A stretch of 64,000 bases of DNA, from positions 248,001 through 312,000 of the forward strand of contig VFZE01000001.1 of the NCBI GenBank assembly GCA_016871315.1. The letters run 5' to 3'. Under the pieces are notes generated by a model. That model had not been told where the DNA came from. It ran no database searches and worked only from the letters and a program-made list of their open reading frames with translations. The DNA is from Acidimicrobiia bacterium (GTDB taxonomy: Bacteria > Acidobacteriota > Terriglobia > Bryobacterales > Bryobacteraceae). Positions 9,004 to 17,413 of this stretch are shown here, piece after piece. Made by a program: the position numbers and the translations under genes. How positions within the stretch are numbered: the first letter of the stretch is position 1; the number at the start of each line of letters is the position of its first letter.

Positions 9004-11169
9004 ATTCATTCCACTGCCGAGTATCGAGTACACGGGTTGGACTGCGCCGAAGAGGTGCTGCTGATCCGGAAAAGACTGTCCGAGGAGGAGGGAGTCGGGG
9101 ATCTGAACTTCGACATTCTGCACGGGCGGCTGCGGGTGGAGTTTGACCCATCGAGACTGACGGCGGGCCGAATCCGCGAGGCGGTGGCGGAGACGGGGCT
9201 GAAGTGCGAGCCGTGGCGTGAGACGGCGGCGGCAACGACGTTCTGGGACCGCTACGGGCGCGTGCTGCTGGCGGCGGCGAGCGGCGTGGGGATGCTGGGG
9301 GCGATGGTGTGGCAGGGGTTGACGACGGGAGATCTGCTAACGAGTTTGCTGGCGCACGAGCATGCGGGCCATCACGCCTCGACGCCGGTGATCGCGCTGT
9401 GTCTGTTGGCGATCGGGGCGGGGTCGTATTTTGTGCTGCCGAAGGCGGTGCATTCGTTCCGGCGGCTGACGCCGGACATGAACGCCCTGGTGATTATTTC
9501 GATCACGGGGGCGATGTATCTGGGGGAGTGGATTGAGGGGGCGACGCTGTCGTTTCTGTTCGCGCTGGCGGCGCTGCTGGAGACCTACTCGATCGCGCGT
9601 GCGCGGAAAGCGGTGGAAGCGCTGATGCTGGTGACGCCGGGTGAGGCGACGGTGGTGCATCACGATCATGAGCACCGAGTGGCTGTGTCGAAGGTGGCGG
9701 TGGGGGCGACGATCCGGGTGCGGCCGGGGGAGCGGATTCCGTGCGACGGAGAGGTGAGTTCGGGCCACTCCGATGTGAATCAGGCGATGATCACGGGGGA
9801 ATCGAGGCCGGCGTTCAAGTCGGAAGGCGACGCGGTGTTTGCGGGAACGCTGAACGGCGGGGGCACGCTGGAGATCCGGACGACGAAGCCGGCATCGGAT
9901 TCGACACTGGCGCGGATCGTGCGGATGGTGGAGGGAGTGCAGCACCGGCGGGCGCCGAGCGAGCAGTTCGTGGAGAAGTTTTCGCGCTATTACACGCCGC
10001 TGATGATGCTGCTGGCGGCGGCGGTGGCGGTGATTCCGCCGCTAGTTGGCGGCGGGGATTGGGGCGACTGGTTCTATCACGGGATGGTGATTCTGCTGAT
10101 CTCGTGCCCGTGCGCATTGGTGATCTCCACGCCGGTGAGCATTGTGGCGGCGCTGGCGTCGGCGGCGCGGCAGGGGGTTCTGATTAAGGGAGGCGCGTTT
10201 TTGGAAGAGGCGGCGCGGCTGCGAGCGGTGGCGTTTGACAAGACCGGGGTGCTGACGGCGGGCGAGCCGGAGGTGCGGACGCTGGTGCCGCTGAACGGGT
10301 ATACGCCGGAGGAGATTCTGGGGCGGCTGGCGGCGATCGAGTTCCGGAGCGAGCATCCGCTGGCGCGGGCGGTTCTACGCTACGCGGGGCAGAAAGGGAT
10401 CCGGCCGATGGAGGTTTCCGGTTTCCAGTCGCTGCAAGGCAAGGGGGCGGAAGGAAACGTTGGCGGCGAGAAGTTCTGGGCGGGGAGCCTGCGTCTGATG
10501 GAGGAAAAGGGGCTGCGTGTGGAAGGGATTCTGGATCACGTGAGCGGGCTGGAGGAGATGGAGGGAACGGTGGTGGCATGCGGGACGGACCGGGAGGCGT
10601 GGGCGCTGGTGACGCTGTCGGACCCGGTGCGCGCGGAGGCGCGGGCGGCGGTGGAGGCGATCCGTACGGAGGGGATTGAGAAAGTAGTAATGCTGACGGG
10701 GGACAACAAGGCGACGGCGCGGATTGTGGCGGAGCATGTGGGTGTGGACGATGTTCGCGCGGAGCTGCTGCCGGACGATAAAGCGGCGGCGGTGCGGGAG
10801 CTTATGTCGAGCCATGAAAAGGTGGCGATGGTGGGCGATGGGATCAACGATGCGCAGGCGATGGCGTGTTCGACGGTGGGAGTGTCGTTGGGCAGCGCGG
10901 GGATCGATGTGGTGATGGAGACGGCGGACGTGGTGCTGATGTCCGGCGGCTTGTCGAAGCTGGGGTTCCTGTTGCGGCATGCGCGGCGGACGGTGGGGGT
11001 GATCCAGCAGAACGTGGCGCTGGCGCTGGCGATGAAGGGGGCGTTTCTCGTGTTGGCCTTTTTCGGGCAGGCGACGTTATGGATGGCGGTAGCGGCGGAT
11101 ATGGGTGCCACGCTGCTGGTGACGTTCAACGGGCTGCGCCTGCTGAGGGTAGGGGAGCGGGCGGGATGA
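9004..11169 (+). CDS. heavy-metal (Zn/Cd/Pb-type) P1B ATPase
   Basis: Cation exporter of the inner membrane driven by ATP. Order: short N-terminal metal-binding domain with YRVHGLDCAEEV, membrane helices, actuator TGES, the SCPCAL metal site in the sixth helix, phosphorylation loop, HP dipeptide (SEHPLARAV), TGDN and MVGDGINDAQA. A His-rich loop EHAGHH lies after the first helix. CPC plus DCAEE suggests a ZntA/CadA-like Zn, Cd or Pb exporter. Oddities: the phosphorylation motif reads DKTGVLT, not the near-universal DKTGTLT. The first standard start is TTG at 9037, but that would cut off the first strand of the metal domain; ATT at 9004, with GGAG 9 bases upstream, restores it and is chosen here as an inference. 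Confidence 0.9.
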   Translation: MHSTAEYRVHGLDCAEEVLLIRKRLSEEEGVGDLNFDILHGRLRVEFDPSRLTAGRIREAVAETGLKCEPWRETAAATTFWDRYGRVLLAAASGVGMLGAMVWQGLTTGDLLTSLLAHEHAGHHASTPVIALCLLAIGAGSYFVLPKAVHSFRRLTPDMNALVIISITGAMYLGEWIEGATLSFLFALAALLETYSIARARKAVEALMLVTPGEATVVHHDHEHRVAVSKVAVGATIRVRPGERIPCDGEVSSGHSDVNQAMITGESRPAFKSEGDAVFAGTLNGGGTLEIRTTKPASDSTLARIVRMVEGVQHRRAPSEQFVEKFSRYYTPLMMLLAAAVAVIPPLVGGGDWGDWFYHGMVILLISCPCALVISTPVSIVAALASAARQGVLIKGGAFLEEAARLRAVAFDKTGVLTAGEPEVRTLVPLNGYTPEEILGRLAAIEFRSEHPLARAVLRYAGQKGIRPMEVSGFQSLQGKGAEGNVGGEKFWAGSLRLMEEKGLRVEGILDHVSGLEEMEGTVVACGTDREAWALVTLSDPVRAEARAAVEAIRTEGIEKVVMLTGDNKATARIVAEHVGVDDVRAELLPDDKAAAVRELMSSHEKVAMVGDGINDAQAMACSTVGVSLGSAGIDVVMETADVVLMSGGLSKLGFLLRHARRTVGVIQQNVALALAMKGAFLVLAFFGQATLWMAVAADMGATLLVTFNGLRLLRVGERAG

Positions 11170-11175
11170 GTGTTA

Positions 11176-11384
11176 CAGCCTGGGACCGCGCCGGCGACGC
11201 GCAGCTGGACCAGTTCGGCGGGATTGCGGACGGGGAGCAGGCGGAGAATGATCTGGTCGAGCAGGGTGAAGATGGCAGTGTTGGCGCGGATGCCGAGGGC
11301 GAGCGAGAGGACGGCGGTAAGAGCGAAGCCGGGATGGAGGCGTAGCTGGAGGAGGCCATAGACGAGATGGGCACGGAGGTTCAT
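11176..11384 (-). pseudogene. 5' remnant of an ADOP-type (MacB-like) permease gene
   Basis: An ATG at 11384 begins about 68 residues with the typical head of acidobacterial duplicated orphan permeases: one hydrophobic helix with LTAVLSLALGI, then ANTAIFTLLDQIILRLLPV and NPAELVQLR. The family is normally over 800 residues. After about CNTHPA the frame runs into antisense sequence of the P-type ATPase, so everything downstream has been lost. The deletion end coincides with the 3' end of the ATPase gene. The conserved glycine of LGIGANTA is replaced by Arg (LGIRANTA), consistent with decay. Confidence 0.75.
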
Positions 11385-11464
11385 GTTCAGCTCAATTAAG
11401 CAGAGTTTGACGCGGGAGTTCCCGGAAGGACAGTAAACAATGAGATAATCCTAAGCGTTCCACG

Positions 11465-12472
11465 ATGAACCTGGAAGAAGTCGCCAAGAGAGCGGGAGTG
11501 TCCACAGCGACGGTTTCCCGCGTATTGAATAACATCGACGTGGTGAAGAACTCGACGCGCAACAAGGTAATGCGTGCGGTGTCGGAGTTGAACTATCATC
11601 CGAACCTGAACGCACGGGCGCTGGCCGGCGGCAAGAGCCGGACGCTGGGATTGATCGTGTCGAACCTGGAGAATCCGTTCTTTTTGGATGTTTTCCGGTC
11701 GTTGGAGGCGGAGGCGCACAGCAATAACTACGAAGTGATCGTGGCCAATACGGGCTACAGCGCGGAGCAGATGGTGAAGCACGTGCGGCTGATGATCGGC
11801 CGGCGAGTGGACGGGTTGGCGGTGATCGTCTCGGAGCTGGATCCGGAGCTGATGCGTGAGCTGAGCCATAGCAAGATACCCACGGTGTTCTATGATCCAG
11901 GGGCCAAGCCACGGCATGCCATCGGCATCCGTGTGAATTACCGGCGGAGCATAGAGCGGATTGTGGAGTACCTGCATGCAGTGGGACATAACCGGCTGGC
12001 CTTCGTGGGCCATCACGCGAGCCTGGGTCCGATCAGCGAGCGGGAGAAGGCGTTTGTGGAGACGGTGTCGAGCTACGGGGAGCAAACCGAGTACCGGACG
12101 GTGGCCGATCAGGACGGGTTTGACGGGGGCCGGAACGCGGCTCGCAAGCTGCTGGCGAGCGGGTTTGAGCCGACGGCGATAATCTGTGTCAACGATTTCA
12201 TGGCGGTAGGGGTGTTGCGGGAATTGCGGGAACAGGGGCTGCGAGTACCGGGGGATATCTCGGTAACGGGATTTGACAACATCAAGTTGTCGGAGTACTG
12301 CTATCCGCCGCTGACGACGGTACATATTCCGCGGGAGCAGATCGGGCTGATGGTGTTTCAGAGCCTGGTGCGGGAGGCGGCGCCGAACGCGCCGGGGCGG
12401 GAGCTGGTGCTGGATCCGGAGTTAGTGTTGCGGGAATCGACGGGGGCAGCTCCGGCAGCGCGAAAACGTTAA
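11465..12472 (+). CDS. LacI-family transcriptional regulator
   Basis: 335 residues. N-terminal HTH of LacI type (MNLEEVAKRAGVSTATVSRV, residues 1-20) with hinge helix NARALAGG (about 49-56), followed by a periplasmic-binding-protein-like ligand domain: LGLIVSNLENPFF, RVDGLAVIVSE, AIICVNDFMAVGVLRELREQGLRVPGDISVTGFDN. This group usually represses sugar-utilisation genes and responds to a sugar. No intact sugar operon is adjacent; the gene sits between a permease remnant and a hybrid kinase remnant, so its original target may have been lost. The effector is unknown. Confidence 0.93.
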   Translation: MNLEEVAKRAGVSTATVSRVLNNIDVVKNSTRNKVMRAVSELNYHPNLNARALAGGKSRTLGLIVSNLENPFFLDVFRSLEAEAHSNNYEVIVANTGYSAEQMVKHVRLMIGRRVDGLAVIVSELDPELMRELSHSKIPTVFYDPGAKPRHAIGIRVNYRRSIERIVEYLHAVGHNRLAFVGHHASLGPISEREKAFVETVSSYGEQTEYRTVADQDGFDGGRNAARKLLASGFEPTAIICVNDFMAVGVLRELREQGLRVPGDISVTGFDNIKLSEYCYPPLTTVHIPREQIGLMVFQSLVREAAPNAPGRELVLDPELVLRESTGAAPAARKR

Positions 12473-12520
12473 CCAAGCCAGCGAAAAGGGTCCGATGAGT
12501 AATAGGGGCGCATTCTGTCA

Positions 12521-12918
12521 TGCGACGTGTAGGTGTAGGCAGTTGGGTGATGACGGGGCTGTTAGCGATTGCCTACGGCCCTTCGGCGCACGGGCAAAGG
12601 TATCAGTTCCGGCATTACGGGCAAGAGCTGGGCTGGGGAATCAGGCGGTGAACTGCCTGCTGCAGAGCGCCGGCACTGGTGTTGATGGACGTACAGATGC
12701 CGGAGATGGACGGTATAGAGGCAACGGAGCGGATCCGAGCCAGAGAAAGAGCAAACGGGCTTTGCGTACCGATGGTGGCGATGACGGCCCATGCCATGAA
12801 GGGTGACCGGGAGAAATGTCTGGCGGCGGGGATGGACGGCTATATCGCCAAGCCCGTCGATCCAACGCAGTTGATGCGCACGATTCAGGCGCTGAACAGT
12901 TCGAGCGACATGGACTGA
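12521..12918 (+). pseudogene. remnant of a hybrid two-component propeller histidine kinase (head and tail joined, centre deleted)
   Basis: ATG at 12521 starts a signal-peptide-like run followed by QRYQFRHYGQELG, the usual beginning of periplasmic propeller sensor kinases. A frameshift near 12640 moves the homology to another frame ([12 protein letters not shown], normally followed by a propeller blade). Near 12670 the homology jumps to [20 protein letters not shown] and ends with [13 protein letters not shown], the second half of a receiver domain; its stop is at 12918. About a thousand residues (propeller, kinase core) are therefore missing. The receiver tail alone is open from 12679, but it lacks the first strands and cannot fold as a receiver. 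Confidence 0.75.
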
Positions 12919-12922
12919 GGCT

Positions 12923-14242
12923 TCAGGCCAGACCCATCTTTTCGAGCTTCCGGTAGAGAGTCTTGCGCTCGATGCCGAGGATGCGGGCGGCGCGGCTCTT
13001 ATTGCCGCTGGTGGCAGCCAGCACGCGGCGGATCTGTTCGGCTTCGGCGTCGGCCAACGTCTCGGAAGCAGAATCGCGCGGCTCGGTGGCTTCGATGGCG
13101 GCGCGCACAGCCGTCTCATCGATGCGGCCGTTGGCGGCGAGGATGGTGAGACGCTCCATCATGTGCTGGAGCTGGCGGACGTTGCCCGGCCAGGTGTAGG
13201 ATTCCATCTGCTTGATAGCGCCCTCGCTGATGCGGGCGTTGAGGTTGTAGCGGGAGTTGTATTTCTTGAGGAAGTGGTGCGCCAGAAGGAGGATGTCGCC
13301 GGAACGCTCGCGGAGAGGGGGGATGGAGATGCGGAAGACGTTGATGCGGAACCAAAGGTCTTCGCGGAATTTTTCTTCCTCCACCAGTTGCGCGATGTCC
13401 TTATTGGTGGCGCAGAGCACGCGGACGTCGACCTGGTGGGACTTGTTGGAGCCGAGCGGGCGGACCTGGCGCTCCTGGAGGAAGCGCAGCAGGCGGAGCT
13501 GAAAACCGTGATCGATTTCGCCGATTTCATCGAGAAACACAGTGCCTTTATGGGCCGCTTCAAAGACGCCGGTGCGGTCACGGTCGGCGCCGGTGTAGGC
13601 GCCCTTCATGGCGCCGAACAGTTCACTTTCCAGAAGCGAGGGAGCGATGGCGGCGCAGTCGACGGGGAGATAGGGATGGGCGGTGCGCGGGCTGTGGCTA
13701 TGAATCATGCGCGCCACCATTTCCTTGCCGGTGCCGGTTTCGCCTTCGATGAGCACGGTGGCGTCAGTGGGGGCGACCTTGGCCACCAGCTGATAAAGCA
13801 GGACCATCGCCTGGGAGCTGCCGATCATCTCCGTCTCCGGCAGATCTTCGACGAGGCTTTCGTCGTCCTCTTCGGCGGGTTTGAGGGAGGCTTCGGCGCG
13901 CTTCACAATTTCCAGCAGCCGGTCCAGGTCAAACGGCTTGGCGATGTAATCGAAAGCGCCGTCGCGGGTGGCCTGCATGACGGTCTCCATGGAGCCGCGT
14001 CCGGTCATGAGAATGACGGCGCAGGAGGGATTGGAGGCGCGTGCGGCGTTGAGGACGTCGAGACCGGTGCGGCGGTCGAGATAGATGTCGGAGACGACGA
14101 TGGGGAAAGCGCCCGAGCCGAGGCGGTCCAGCGCCTCGTCGGTGGTGGCAACGGCCTCGACGGCATAGCCCTCCAACTCAAGGAACGTGGAGAGAGTGCC
14201 TCGCAGGGAAGAATCGTCTTCAACCAGAAGTAGGGAGCCCAA
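12923..14242 (-). CDS. NtrC/AtoC-type sigma-54-dependent response regulator
   Basis: 439 residues. Receiver domain 1-120 with acidic pair DD9-10 and phosphoacceptor Asp52 (VVSDIYL); AAA+ domain about 138-365 with Walker A GETGTGKE (167-174), the sigma-54 contact loop GAYTGA (214-219, a Tyr variant of GAFTGA) and Walker B VFLDE (Asp238-Glu239); Fis-type HTH at the C-terminus (NKSRAARILGIERKTLYRKL). It activates transcription by sigma-54 polymerase when phosphorylated. The gene starts 7 bp after the stop of the CHASE2 kinase, its probable partner. ATG start agrees with family length. Confidence 0.95.
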   Translation of the reverse strand: MGSLLLVEDDSSLRGTLSTFLELEGYAVEAVATTDEALDRLGSGAFPIVVSDIYLDRRTGLDVLNAARASNPSCAVILMTGRGSMETVMQATRDGAFDYIAKPFDLDRLLEIVKRAEASLKPAEEDDESLVEDLPETEMIGSSQAMVLLYQLVAKVAPTDATVLIEGETGTGKEMVARMIHSHSPRTAHPYLPVDCAAIAPSLLESELFGAMKGAYTGADRDRTGVFEAAHKGTVFLDEIGEIDHGFQLRLLRFLQERQVRPLGSNKSHQVDVRVLCATNKDIAQLVEEEKFREDLWFRINVFRISIPPLRERSGDILLLAHHFLKKYNSRYNLNARISEGAIKQMESYTWPGNVRQLQHMMERLTILAANGRIDETAVRAAIEATEPRDSASETLADAEAEQIRRVLAATSGNKSRAARILGIERKTLYRKLEKMGLA

Positions 14243-14249
14243 TCCTTAA

Positions 14250-16076
14250 CTATGATGGCATGACCGGCAGAATAATGGTGAAACAGGAGCCGGCGCCCGG
14301 TTTGCTGGTAACTTCCATGCGGCCGGCGTGGTGGGTCACGATCTGCTCGACGATGGAGAGGCCGATGCCCGTGCCGGCCTCGCCGCTGGCCTCGGCTTTG
14401 GAGGTGCGGTAGAACTTGCGGAAGATATTGCGCAGCTCCTTTTCATCCATGCCGATGCCTTGATCCTGAACGGCAAGGTGGAGGCTGCGGTTGGCCAGCC
14501 TGCCGCTGACGGTAACTTCGGTGTCCGGGTTGGAGTATTTGACGGCGTTAGTGAGCAGGTTATAGACGGCGTACTCGATCAACTCGCGGTCGCCGGCGAG
14601 AGTGGCGGGTTCGAAAGTGTCGAGGGTGAGGCGTATGCGCTTGCGTTCGGCGAGGGGGCGGACGCGGTCCAGGCAGACATCGATTAACTCGGCGGCGGGG
14701 ACGGGTTCGCGCTTGAGCTCCATCTGGCCTTCGCTGAGCCTTTCGACGTCGAGAAAGGTCTGAATCATGCGCGCCAGGCGCTTGGATTCACTGTGAATCA
14801 TGCGCGTCATTTCCGAGCGCTTTTCCTCGCTGAGCTGGTAGCGGCCCATCAGCTCGCTGGAGCCCTGAATGGCCGACAGCGGGCTGCGCATCTCATGGGC
14901 GACGAAGTGGATGGCCTTCTGGTAACGCTCCTTGGCGGCTTCGGAGCGCTCGAGCCGGCGGCGGACGATGAAGTGCTGAAAACTGGCGGCGGCGGCAATG
15001 GAAAGCCATGCGGCGGAGATGGGCATTACGTACGGAAAGACGATGTGTCTCTGAAAGGCGATGTAAGGGGCCAGGTGGGCGGCGGCCAGGAGAGCGGCTC
15101 CGAGAAGATAGGCGGACCAGCCGGAGCGAAGCCAGAAGGCGAGGCCGGCAACAAGCGTGAGCAGGAAGGAGAGACCGAGGACGGCAGAGGGCGAGGCATC
15201 GACGAGGAAGAGGCCGCGGCGAAGAGTTTCATAGGCGTTGGCGTTGATCTCGACACCGACCATGGTCTGGCCATAGGAGTACGGAGTCATGTGCCGGTCC
15301 CGCGCGGCGCTCTGCGCGGTGAGACCGATGAAGACGGCCTTGCCGGCGAGCGCGGCGGCTGAGGCGGCGGGATCCTGCTCGAGCTGATGGAAAGTGACTT
15401 GAGGAATGTTGCCCGGCGGCAGGAAGCGGACGCGCATCGGGCGGGAGTCGGACTGGCGCGCGGGAATCACCGTACCGTCGAGTTGCAGGGATTCGGGCGA
15501 TTCGATGATCTGGCGGACGGGGCGGGCGAGGCGGTGCATTTCCAGCGAGAGAGCAAAATGACGGCGTGGGCCGCCGGCCTTTTCGAGCGGAATCTGGCGC
15601 AGAACGTTGTCGAACGGATCGGGGTCGGCGTGCACGTGACCAACGGCGGCGGCCTTGGCGGCAAACAGTGGCAGGACGTCCTCCCAGCCGTGCTCGGTGA
15701 GATCGGTGGCGAGGACAAGATGGGGCAGGCGCGAGAAGGCATCCGCGAGGCGCGCATCTTCGGAGGGATCGCGACCCGATTCGGCGAGGATCATGTCGAG
15801 GGCGACAGCCTTGGGACGAGCCTCGGCCAAACGGAAGATGCCGTCGGCGAGAATGCGGCGGATGCCGGCGAGGCCGCCCATGCGGTTGAGCGTGCGCTCG
15901 TCGATGCCGAGAATGACGGCTTGGGAATCGGCCGACGCCGCGGGGCTGATGCGGAACAGGAAATCGTAGACGTCGTTGTCGAGCTGGTGGCCGAGCGTGG
16001 TGAAGGCAGCAAGGACGGAGATGAGCAGGCAACCGGCGAGCGCCAGAATATAAAGGAAGGCCTCGCGGCGGAGCAT
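14250..16076 (-). CDS. CHASE2-domain sensor histidine kinase
   Basis: 608 residues. One N-terminal membrane segment (8-28), an extracytoplasmic CHASE2 domain (about 30-290, with VILGIDERTL, PKAVALDMILAE and VFIGLTAQSA), three closely spaced membrane helices (about 298-366), then HisKA with the phosphoacceptor His394 in HEMRSPLSAI and a HATPase domain with LLTNAVKYSN, DQGIGMD and GTGIGLSIV. The ligand of CHASE2 is unknown. Starts 4 bp after the Xaa-Pro peptidase gene and ends 7 bp before the sigma-54 regulator, so the sensor and regulator are almost certainly a pair in one operon. Confidence 0.94.
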   Translation of the reverse strand: MLRREAFLYILALAGCLLISVLAAFTTLGHQLDNDVYDFLFRISPAASADSQAVILGIDERTLNRMGGLAGIRRILADGIFRLAEARPKAVALDMILAESGRDPSEDARLADAFSRLPHLVLATDLTEHGWEDVLPLFAAKAAAVGHVHADPDPFDNVLRQIPLEKAGGPRRHFALSLEMHRLARPVRQIIESPESLQLDGTVIPARQSDSRPMRVRFLPPGNIPQVTFHQLEQDPAASAAALAGKAVFIGLTAQSAARDRHMTPYSYGQTMVGVEINANAYETLRRGLFLVDASPSAVLGLSFLLTLVAGLAFWLRSGWSAYLLGAALLAAAHLAPYIAFQRHIVFPYVMPISAAWLSIAAAASFQHFIVRRRLERSEAAKERYQKAIHFVAHEMRSPLSAIQGSSELMGRYQLSEEKRSEMTRMIHSESKRLARMIQTFLDVERLSEGQMELKREPVPAAELIDVCLDRVRPLAERKRIRLTLDTFEPATLAGDRELIEYAVYNLLTNAVKYSNPDTEVTVSGRLANRSLHLAVQDQGIGMDEKELRNIFRKFYRTSKAEASGEAGTGIGLSIVEQIVTHHAGRMEVTSKPGAGSCFTIILPVMPS

Positions 16077-16080
16077 GGCT

Positions 16081-17328
16081 TTAGCGGCGGATTGCCTTTT
16101 CGACGGCTCCGGGTTCGCGTGGGAGGGCGGTGCTGAGGACTCGCACGCCGTTTTCGGTGATCAGCACCATGTCCTCGATGCGGACGCCGATGTTCTCTTC
16201 GGGGATGTAGAGGCCGGGCTCGATGGTGACGACCATGCCGGGCTGGAGCGTCATGTCGGGGTCGGCGGGGTCGTGCACGTCGAGGCCGACGTGGTGGCCG
16301 AGCTGGTGAAGATAGTATTTCCCGAGTTTCTCTCCGTTACGGTCCTTGCCGTGACGGTTGACGTAGTCGAGCGCGATCTGATTCAGCGTGCCCTCGCCGT
16401 GGCCGGTGAGCTTCATGCCTGGCCGCGCGGCGGCGATGGCGGCCTTCTGCGCGCCGAGGACGATTTCATAGATTTCGCGCTGGCGTGGGGTGAATTTGCC
16501 GTTCACTGGCAGCGTGCGGGTGAGATCGGCGGCATAGGCGGAGCATTCGGCGCCGGCGTCGATCAGCAAGAGTTCGCCTGCATCCATGCGGCGGCGGTTG
16601 GCCGAATAATGGAGGATGATGGCGTTGGGCCCGGCGCCGACGATGGGGGCGTAGGCGGGGCGTTCGCAGCCGCGGTCAAGCATGGTGTGCAGGAAAGCGG
16701 CGGCGAGCTGGTATTCATGGACGCCGGCGGCGATACGGCTCCACGCTGCGCGGTGCGCGGCGATGGAGGCGTCGGTGGCGGCTTGAATGAGCGAAAGTTC
16801 ACGCGCCGATTTCACCATGCGGAGGCGGGCGATGGGGAGGGCAGCGTCCTGGAGAGTCTGGCCGTCCAGCGCCTGGCGGACTTTGTCGGCCGACGGATGC
16901 TTGGTGAGCGCATAAACCGTCCGGCCGCGCGCCAGCTCACGCAGCTTTTCCGGGAAGGCTTTGGCGCCGGCGATGTTGGGGAAGCCGGAAGCCTGTGCGG
17001 CGCCGGCATCCTCGGGACCTATCTTGGGGCCGGTGTAGCGCTCGCGAACCTGGTTGCGTGCGGGGAGGAAGAAATACTCGGCATCGGGAGTGAGAATGAG
17101 CATGGCGCCGGGCTCACGCCAGCCGGTGAGGTAGAAGAAGTTGCTTTCCTGAAAGAAGCCGGCGCGCAGGCCGCCGCGGTCGGGCTCACCGTCGCCGGCG
17201 AGGGCTACGATGGCATCCGGCAGCGCCTTGCGGAGCGCGGCGCGGCGATGGGCGTGCTCAGCGAGTCCGGCAGGATCGATGGCGAACGTGGAGGCGGCGA
17301 TGGCCCACAGCAGGAAGAGGCGCACCAT
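16081..17328 (-). CDS. exported Xaa-Pro aminopeptidase (M24B)
   Basis: 415 residues. A short signal peptide (about 1-16) precedes a creatinase-like N-domain and a pita-bread catalytic domain. All five metal ligands are visible: Asp257 (LLIDAGAE), Asp268 (AADLTRTL), His345 (GHHVG), Glu370 (TIEPGLY) and Glu385 (RIED). Such enzymes remove the N-terminal residue of peptides with proline in second position using two Mn/Zn ions. The export signal places it in the periplasm, unlike cytoplasmic PepP. First gene of the peptidase-kinase-regulator operon; a TATACT box ends 7 bases before the ATG. Confidence 0.92.
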   Translation of the reverse strand: MVRLFLLWAIAASTFAIDPAGLAEHAHRRAALRKALPDAIVALAGDGEPDRGGLRAGFFQESNFFYLTGWREPGAMLILTPDAEYFFLPARNQVRERYTGPKIGPEDAGAAQASGFPNIAGAKAFPEKLRELARGRTVYALTKHPSADKVRQALDGQTLQDAALPIARLRMVKSARELSLIQAATDASIAAHRAAWSRIAAGVHEYQLAAAFLHTMLDRGCERPAYAPIVGAGPNAIILHYSANRRRMDAGELLLIDAGAECSAYAADLTRTLPVNGKFTPRQREIYEIVLGAQKAAIAAARPGMKLTGHGEGTLNQIALDYVNRHGKDRNGEKLGKYYLHQLGHHVGLDVHDPADPDMTLQPGMVVTIEPGLYIPEENIGVRIEDMVLITENGVRVLSTALPREPGAVEKAIRR

Positions 17329-17413
17329 GGAAACAAGTATAGCTTTGGGACGCAGGAAGACTCTCCAGATCCTCCCGTCATTATGTACGGGGCTTACGAG
17401 ATAAGATAGGGAG

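Noticed and set aside
12495-12806. 104-codon plus-strand open frame over the kinase remnant
   Set aside because: Only the short [12 protein letters not shown] stretch is meaningful; it is the frameshifted part of the collapsed histidine kinase, not a separate gene.
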